Below are positions 60,901 through 64,000 of a stretch of DNA of 64,000 nt, one piece after another. The first letter of the stretch is position 1, and each line of letters begins with the position of its first letter. Origin of the DNA: Phoronis australis (lineage: Eukaryota; Phoronida; Phoronidae); assembly GCA_002633005.1 (NCBI GenBank), contig NMRA01000038.1, positions 209,444 to 273,443 of the forward strand. The letters are read 5' to 3'. The position numbers were made by a program, and so were the translations under genes. The notes under the pieces are model-generated. The model saw only the letters and a list, made by a program, of their open reading frames with translations, was not told where the DNA came from and ran no database searches.

Positions 60901-61422
60901 GATTTCAACCTATGGGAATGACTGAATGTTATGACTTCAGTTTCATTACTTTAACGAATGGGAAGCCATGATAAAGAACATTCCATAATGCAACCTTTTG
61001 TAGCGCTGTGAAAGAGTGTAATAAACCACAGCCAAAAGTAAATAGATGCTCCACAGTTTTGCGAACAGGCTGCCGAAGAAAAATCTACCGTAGTTTGTGT
61101 CAAGCCTACATCGGCTTTATTTTTCCACGATAAGACAGATACCTTAACACTTTCTATCTCTTTTAAGCAATCACTGTGCTCAGAAATGACGGAAGAGTTA
61201 CGCTTCGCTCTACGGTGCGTTGGCTCAGATAAGAAGTCGAGAGTGAAAAGATCTTGCTCGGGTTGTAAGAAACTTGGAGAACAACATTCTCACAATGGTG
61301 ACATAACCCAAACGGAAGTGATTAACGGGTTAATACCGCTTTCAGAAAGGCCGCATCAAGATAGGGACGGGATGGCGACTCGAGTTTACCTCGATCGTCG
61401 AGGGGATGAGTATGCGGTTTAA
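42817..61422 (+). CDS. GRIK-like: Kainate-type ionotropic glutamate receptor (13 exons found)
   Basis: Gene-level entry; exons are listed separately. It encodes a subunit of a tetrameric glutamate-gated cation channel of the postsynaptic or presynaptic plasma membrane. About 897 codons are visible, close to the roughly 900 residues usual for GluK1-3. Order: amino-terminal domain (exons 2-9), S1 half of the ligand-binding domain (exons 9-11), M1, M2 pore loop, M3 (exon 11), S2 (exons 11-13), M4 and cytoplasmic tail (exons 13-14). The M3 gate [15 protein letters not shown] is perfect. Phases join without error across all introns except at exon 12, whose 5' part (roughly 15-20 residues) is lost at the N at 59438. 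The signal-peptide exon was not found. Exon numbers assume one missing exon 1. Assignment to the kainate class rests on exon pattern and overall similarity; a phylogeny would be needed to separate it from invertebrate-specific classes. Confidence 0.95.
46190..46925. repeat. Possible element bounded by CGCTCGTAAA inverted motifs
   Basis: ACGCTCGTAAAA, GACGAGCGTAAAACGAGCG, TTTTACGCTCGTAAAAAG and TTTACGAGCGTAAA cluster at the two ends of a 730-bp stretch that encloses dispersed-repeat copy 2. Each end can fold into its own hairpin. It may be a transposon with subterminal repeats. No target duplication was established. Confidence 0.4.
46308..46815 (+). repeat. Dispersed repeat family, copy 2
   Basis: Homologous to 18345-18750 and to the reverse complement of 63236-63718. 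Landmarks are GGTTATGTAGGACC, TTTTGAAAGAAGAAA then TTTGATTTTCG, GTGCATTCATTGCC, TTTCGTTTTATGCAAC and CTCTCGTGCAAAACTGGAAC. Then come AGTTTCATATGAATAAA and AGCCATTTCTGAGATATG. It lies inside receptor intron 2. Confidence 0.7.
47850..48110 (+). CDS. GRIK-like: Receptor exon 3: amino-terminal domain
   Basis: Acceptor TTCTTTTCCAG and donor GTAAGT, phase 1 to phase 1. It encodes [20 protein letters not shown] (the kainate GPS..S...V..IC strand-loop-helix) and the following [18 protein letters not shown] helix, then the [11 protein letters not shown] strand. Confidence 0.95.
48111..49620 (+). other. Intron 3 of the receptor
   Basis: Noncoding. Around 48995-49065 the sequence CTTGACAAGTTTCGG followed by CGCCATCTTCAGAAG resembles the terminal motif (...GTTTCG...CATCTTCAG) often found in animal retroelement-derived repeats. 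The family cannot be fixed from sequence alone. Confidence 0.5.
49621..49793 (+). CDS. GRIK-like: Receptor exon 4: amino-terminal domain
   Basis: Acceptor ATTTTTTCAG and donor GTC|GTAAGT, phase 1 to phase 0. It encodes [10 protein letters not shown] (kainate L..LQELI) through [12 protein letters not shown]. The segment [12 protein letters not shown] corresponds to the strand that precedes the D2 helix. Confidence 0.93.
49794..50900 (+). other. Intron 4 of the receptor
   Basis: Noncoding. It includes an inverted repeat AGACATCTGAT...ATCAGATGTCT near 50702-50757. Nothing else was recognised. Confidence 0.6.
50901..50954 (+). CDS. GRIK-like: Receptor exon 5: 54-bp micro-exon
   Basis: Exactly 18 codons in phase 0, [18 protein letters not shown], between TCGAAATAG and GTAAGC. 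It matches the vertebrate GRIK 54-bp exon (AL..GM....YH.I.T.L) in size, phase and pattern. It is too short to be found as an ORF. Confidence 0.95.
50955..51298 (+). other. Intron 5 of the receptor, contains a hairpin
   Basis: Mostly unremarkable. 51116-51213 is an imperfect palindrome: GGTGG...CGACATATATTGTCG and CTCGACACACAT are answered by ATGTGTCGAG, TGACAATATGTC and CCACC, with a short loop. This is probably a small foldback element. Confidence 0.7.
51299..51466 (+). CDS. GRIK-like: Receptor exon 6: amino-terminal domain
   Basis: Acceptor AATCCGCAG, then GATGGCGCAACACTTGACCT. Phase 0 to phase 0, 56 codons: [20 protein letters not shown] matches kainate DL..LDLE.Y...G.N.T. The donor AGG|GTGTGT is weaker than the others in this gene, but it is the only GT that keeps frame into exon 7. 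Confidence 0.9.
51467..52412 (+). other. Intron 6 of the receptor, with a join and a MITE
   Basis: The N at 51718 lies between two similar 25-bp ends (TTTTTTGAAAACTTTGG and TTTTTGAACACTTTGG), which looks like unmerged overlap. The 207-codon frame over 51605-52228 spans the N and the MITE at 51792 and is not a gene. Confidence 0.65.
51792..51863. mobile_element. 72-bp mini-MITE of the CAGTGGCG family
   Basis: Starts CAGTGGCGACCGGAGG and ends AGCTACGCCACTG, the family termini in inverted orientation. The flanks TGCAT and CTTAT match at three of five positions, so a target duplication is only marginal here. Confidence 0.6.
52413..52586 (+). CDS. GRIK-like: Receptor exon 7: amino-terminal domain
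   Basis: Acceptor CCTTCTTCAG and donor ATG|GTCAGT, phase 0, 58 codons. [16 protein letters not shown] matches kainate T.DAAL.YDAVHVVS.A, and [20 protein letters not shown] matches C....PW.FG..F...I. Confidence 0.95.
52587..52995 (+). other. Intron 7 of the receptor
   Basis: Short noncoding intron. No element was recognised. Confidence 0.7.
52996..53100 (+). CDS. GRIK-like: Receptor exon 8: end of amino-terminal domain
   Basis: Acceptor CATTTAG and donor TTC|GTAAGT, phase 0, 35 codons. [20 protein letters not shown] matches kainate EGLTG.I.FN...G.RT.F.L. It closes the LIVBP-like domain. Confidence 0.95.
53101..53818 (+). other. Intron 8 of the receptor
   Basis: Noncoding. ORFs within it are short and unlike any family. 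Confidence 0.6.
53819..53941 (+). CDS. GRIK-like: Receptor exon 9: linker into ligand-binding domain
   Basis: Acceptor TCTGCGTAG and donor CTG|GTAAGT, phase 0, 41 codons. It opens with [18 protein letters not shown] (kainate IG.W....GLN.T, with possible N-glycosylation sites NSS and NIT). It ends with [10 protein letters not shown], the first strand of S1. Confidence 0.95.
53942..56091 (+). other. Intron 9 of the receptor (2.15 kb)
   Basis: Contains two palindromic E-box sites, GTCACGTGAT at 54190-54199 and GTCACGTGAC at 54736-54745. No gene or complete element was recognised. Confidence 0.55.
56092..56301 (+). CDS. GRIK-like: Receptor exon 10: S1 ligand-binding segment
   Basis: Acceptor AACCTTTTCAG and donor AGA|GTGAGC, phase 0, 70 codons. 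EQPYVM opens the S1 lobe. [20 protein letters not shown] is the conserved EG.C.DLL helix, and [14 protein letters not shown] leads to the KAD strand in the next exon. Confidence 0.96.
56302..57295 (+). other. Intron 10 of the receptor
   Basis: Noncoding. The 95-codon frame at 56689-56976 has no recognisable domain. The short repeated ATTACGCATTACGCATT lies at about 57229-57245, close to the acceptor. Confidence 0.6.
57296..57859 (+). CDS. GRIK-like: Receptor exon 11: end of S1, M1, pore loop, M3, start of S2
   Basis: Acceptor GGTGATTGCAG and donor AAC|GTAAGT, phase 0, 188 codons. It starts [20 protein letters not shown]: the Thr (57323-57325) and the glutamate-carboxyl-binding Arg (57338-57340) are kept. 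The usual Pro is Met (57317-57319). M1 runs [19 protein letters not shown]. The pore loop is [19 protein letters not shown], with the Q/R-site glutamine encoded CAA (57635-57637). The M3 gate SYTANLAAF is at 57719-57745. S2 begins with [14 protein letters not shown], where the two ligand-contact positions are Thr-Thr. This is the most conserved and least ambiguous exon. Confidence 0.98.
57860..58760 (+). other. Receptor intron 11, part before the nested THAP gene
   Basis: Noncoding. GCGTGATCTCGCTTTTC near 58290 also occurs with small changes near 10347, a short dispersed similarity. A T/C-rich tract lies at about 58565-58607. Confidence 0.55.
58764..58800 (+). promoter_or_regulatory. Candidate THAP-gene promoter: ETS/CRE and E2F-like sites
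   Basis: CCGGAAGTGACGT (58764-58776) combines an ETS core with a CRE half-site, and TTTCGCGCC (58792-58800) matches E2F sites. Such clusters are typical of TATA-less housekeeping promoters. They lie 105-140 bp upstream of the THAP start codon on the same strand. The function is inferred from motif and position. Confidence 0.55.
58906..59437 (+). CDS. THAP-domain (C2CH zinc finger) protein, 3' end missing
   Basis: Starts [10 protein letters not shown]. Zinc ligands fit Cys5, Cys10, Cys60 and His63 (VCGKHF), in the C-x4-C...C-x2-H spacing of THAP1. HRFP (residues 24-27), Trp36 (RRTW) and a DAIPSVL motif (residues 89-95) in place of AVPTIF complete the roughly 95-residue DNA-binding domain. A Ser/Thr/Pro-rich, probably disordered segment follows. 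The frame reaches the N at 59438 after 177 codons without a stop; anything read beyond it belongs to the receptor. It is intron-free as far as seen. It sits on the same strand inside a receptor intron. It could be a host transcription factor or the start of a P-element-like transposase; no transposase domain is visible before the gap. Confidence 0.92.
59439..59619 (+). CDS. GRIK-like: Receptor exon 12 (5' part lost): S2 ligand-binding segment
   Basis: Begins directly after the N with [18 protein letters not shown] (kainate ..PSVLVK.NEEG..RV). It continues through [10 protein letters not shown] (the Glu at 59520-59522 is the amino-group-binding Glu of the family), [10 protein letters not shown] and GYGIATPIG. 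The donor is ATTG|GTAATT, ending in phase 1. No acceptor is present because the exon's start, including the Y..MW segment expected after exon 11, lies in the gap. Confidence 0.95.
59620..60483 (+). other. Intron 12 of the receptor
   Basis: Noncoding, A+T-rich. No repeat was recognised. Confidence 0.65.
60484..60746 (+). CDS. GRIK-like: Receptor exon 13: end of S2, M4
   Basis: Acceptor TTTACGAACAG and donor AAG|GTATGT, phase 1 to phase 0. [20 protein letters not shown] and [11 protein letters not shown] are the conserved final S2 helices. That Cys and the RDC Cys of exon 12 form the family's S2 disulfide. M4 is [20 protein letters not shown], followed by the juxtamembrane [11 protein letters not shown]. 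Confidence 0.97.
60750..60836. repeat. Two-copy tandem repeat beside a splice donor
   Basis: TGTTTTGCTCGTTGTTCAAA...TTGTACATGTACA is followed at once by TGTTCTGCTGGTTGTTCAGA...TTGTACATGTACA, a unit of about 43 bp. It begins four bases into intron 13. Confidence 0.75.
61168..61422 (+). CDS. GRIK-like: Receptor exon 14: cytoplasmic tail and stop
   Basis: Acceptor CTATCTCTTTTAAG, then [37 protein letters not shown] matches kainate SFCSAMVEELRMSLKC just after M4. The rest of the 84-residue tail is basic, then acidic, and not conserved. It ends RRGDEYAV, whose final Y-A-V fits a hydrophobic-X-hydrophobic (class II) PDZ ligand. The TAA-type stop ends at 61422. No clear AATAAA lies immediately after it. 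Confidence 0.95.
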   Translation, partial: QSLCSEMTEELRFALRCVGSDKKSRVKRSCSGCKKLGEQHSHNGDITQTEVINGLIPLSERPHQDRDGMATRVYLDRRGDEYAV

Positions 61423-63235
61423 ACTTCTGCTGGTGTTGTTTGTGTGTGTGCGTTCAGTCTGGAAGCTGCAGTGCGTTTGTATCAAATTATCGTGTCTTCC
61501 AGAAGTACTCATTGCGCAATCTCACGATTAGGAATGTAATCGGAAGTGAGTATCTTCCTGTGCTTTTGAGATACATGTAAGCACAGATGTCCTAATTTTA
61601 GAGTAAAACTTAACATTATTGTTATATTGTTATTTAGCGAAGACGACTTTTATTGTTTATCAGTTTTAGTGAGTCTTCTTTTACTGTCTGATTCGAGCCG
61701 GAATCTGTGCCTAACACAACAGCAGCAATTTCCTTAGAGGCAAACGTGTTCTTTTTTCACCACGCAAGCTACTCAACTAACACATCGTCGTGTATGACAC
61801 TGCTAGTTGAACGAAAACAATATTCGTCGAGTCTTTGAGGAAGTTATTGCGTAGTGATGTCCGACGACGAATCCCCGTGTTTCTACTGCACCAACAAGAA
61901 AATTTTCATCCCAGTGTAAGGTAAAACAAATAGGATGAACCTAAAACTCAACGTGTAAAATGAATGTACAAGGATCTCTAGCATAGACAATGTGTTTCTC
62001 CGGTCTTTGCCGAACACGTTCTGCACAGTGACTCGATCATTTGGAACAAGTCGTACATTTCCCCAGCCTATTTCCCATCTTAGGAGGACACCTGCGCATG
62101 TGCAGACTTCAGTCATACGATATGGCATGTGACTTCCCAATTGAATAATGGGTGGTTGCATGGCTGAGGTTTGCACATGTGTAGATAAAGCTCACCTCTG
62201 AGGCTATGAAAATAGTCGGGGTATTCCGAGTGCGAATCAGTATGAGAAGCAAGCGATAATGGTTGATGACAACAGAGGTCGTACTCGTTTCTTGATTCAC
62301 AGAGATTTAAGTAAAGGACACGTTGATGTTTGCTTCTGATTTGTGTCTTACGATATGAGATTATAGGAACAAGGTAAATTGTCCACGCTATATTGTTTGT
62401 TATCGAAGGCCTTCGTGTTTTGTAAACGAGAAACGCACAACCCACACGGCGTTCAAATAAATTTTTGTACTCGTCTGGAGATTGCGAAAGGAGATCCCAA
62501 GATTGTTTTTACTGAACACATAATTGATGTATTTATCATTTGATTGGGATTAATACCATTATTTTTCATGGGATCATTCAATAAATAAGTTGAATTAACG
62601 AAACAAAACGGTTCAGAATTGTCATACATAAAATCACAATGTATACATATCACAACAACATTGGGCGACTACATACGTGTAAGCTGCTGTCTTCTGAAGT
62701 TACCCTTCGGCTTTCTGTAAACAAGTTTGCATATTTCTATTTATTTCTAGACGTTTGTTTGGCATTTCACATCCTTTTCTATGAGTGTTTCGCACTCATA
62801 CGTTAGCATTTCTGAGCTATATGTTCACAGACCCTTTCCCAACCTGAAGCGCTTCTCCTTCTCCGCATGAAGAGCCTCAAAGTAATCTGCAATTATTTAA
62901 AAAGATGATATTTTCTGTTTCGCGCAATACAAAGTTTTGATGAAGAACTCCTAAACATGCCGGTAATTAATTCGTATTATTTATTGAATTTCTCCCGTAC
63001 ATGGTGACATTTTTGAGTTGACTTTTTATTATTTATAACTTGTTTTGATTTGTTTATATGCCGATGGGCTATAATGAGTAGATGCGTTATGTGCTTTTTG
63101 GAATTTTACGCCAGTGCTGCTGATTAAAATGGTTGTGTTTGTTGGTATTTGAAGAAGTTGGCAAAATGTTTGCGATGTTTTGCGATGGTGAACATTTGAG
63201 GACTAAATTTAAGGTTATGAATGACCCAGAAAATG
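61423..63235. other. Noncoding stretch after the receptor gene
   Basis: Presumably includes the 3' untranslated region. GCGCATGTGCAGACTTCAGTC (about 62093-62113) resembles GCGCATGTGCGAACTTCAAT at about 6183-6202. No gene was recognised. Confidence 0.5.
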
Positions 63236-63718
63236 TCCATAATTTGGCCATCTTTGAAAAATGATATCTTAGAAGCGGCTGATTTGATTTATATGAAACT
63301 TTCAGATGCAATGTTTTATGCTGCACTGTTATTCAAAAGCTTTAAGGAGTTGTTTTTAAAATGTTCCAATTTTGTATGAGGAGCTCTCAAAATTGAACTT
63401 TTATTATTTTCGTGAAAAAAACTCAGAAGTTGCAAAACGAAATGCTAATTTTAGACAAATGTAACAGCGCTTTTGAGAGATCATCCGGGACATTTATATT
63501 GAACCAAATTTGATCATGTTATTATTTTTTGTTTTGCTAGCAATGCACCATTCATTTTGGCTAAATTTTTCTGAAAACACATGATCACGTGACCCAAGTA
63601 ATGGTAGATTATCACAAATCAAAATCCTCAGGTTTTCTACTTTCAGAAAATATTGCGAAGTGAATCTAGATATTTGGCTATATGTATAGATTTATCAGTA
63701 AGCTCCGCCATAACCTTA
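63236..63718 (-). repeat. Dispersed repeat family, copy 3
   Basis: Read on the minus strand it matches copies 1 and 2 in the same order: AAGGTTATGGCGGAGC, a TTTTCTGAAAGTAGAAA block with GATTTTGATT, and GGTCACGTGATCATGTG. Then come GGTGCATTGCTAGCAAAAC, TTTCGTTTTGCAACTTC, AGCTCCTCATACAAAATTGG and AGTTTCATATAAATC. Confidence 0.7.
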
Positions 63719-64000
63719 AGTGTCTTTAGCACATTTTTTTGATGTTTTGTTAGGGGAAGAGTTTGTCACTGTACCAAATTTACATATTTGTGTTTGCATG
63801 TTGGTTTGATGGTAATGTGTTTCAAGTCTGCTCGTGACCAAAGTTTCAATGGTCTGAGTGACTTGTTTAGTTTCAACCTTCAGTTGGTGTGAATTGTCAC
63901 TAGCTTAAAACGAGATAAAATTTGGACGTGGTTTTAACGTTGATTGCACGTCTATTATTAAACTGATGTTTTTTAACTTGGACGAAAGTTGTCAATATGC
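63719..64000. other. Noncoding end of window
   Basis: No gene or repeat recognised. Confidence 0.5.

Noticed and set aside
1-64000. CRISPR arrays, bacterial operons, rRNA genes or phage-like modules
   Set aside because: No such structure was seen. Spliced exons, LINEs, MITEs and THAP/iGluR domains show an animal nuclear genome.

Overview
The window is animal (metazoan) nuclear DNA, most likely from a marine invertebrate. It is A+T-rich and repeat-dense. It carries one well-supported multi-exon gene, with GT-AG introns, on the + strand between about 42.8 and 61.4 kb. No prokaryotic operon, CRISPR array or rRNA was seen. The species cannot be named. Frequent TACATGTA-type palindromes, many inverted-repeat elements and strong heterozygosity fit an outbred marine animal such as a deuterostome or lophotrochozoan. 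The assembly is a draft: single Ns mark joins at 7649, 15567, 21837, 31781, 51718 and 59438, and an N run covers 42509-42587.

Layout. 1-26.1 kb is gene-poor. It holds foldback elements (46-382, 14320-15504, 18947-19055, 21931-22062), a 316-bp hAT-like MITE (1043-1358), a 5'-truncated LINE with a 16-bp target-site duplication (11134-11857), tRNA-like sequences, a 15-bp minisatellite and one weak candidate coding exon (22388-22663, minus). 26155-30739 and 31782-35400 are near-identical tandem copies on either side of the N at 31781. They look like two haplotypes placed one after the other. They differ by a 983-bp hAT-like insertion and by a LINE reverse-transcriptase fragment. 35.4-42.4 kb holds only simple repeats and one dispersed repeat.

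Main gene. Thirteen exons (42817-61422) encode a kainate-type ionotropic glutamate receptor. They cover the amino-terminal domain, the split ligand-binding domain, M1, the re-entrant M2, M3, M4 and a cytoplasmic tail ending in a possible PDZ ligand. Exon phases and exon sizes, including a 54-bp exon, follow the vertebrate GRIK pattern as I know it. The exon with the signal peptide was not found. The 5' part of exon 12 is lost at the N at 59438. Immediately before that N lies a separate gene with its own promoter-like sites, coding for a THAP-domain (C2CH zinc finger) protein (58906-59437). It is apparently nested in the receptor intron and is cut by the same gap.

The most notable observations are: a family of hAT-like elements with 5-bp target duplications, one with an empty allele in the same window; a TA-flanked foldback element with outward-facing tRNA-like promoters; a three-copy dispersed repeat of 400-500 bp; and an unusual Met at the normally Pro ligand-contact position of the receptor.
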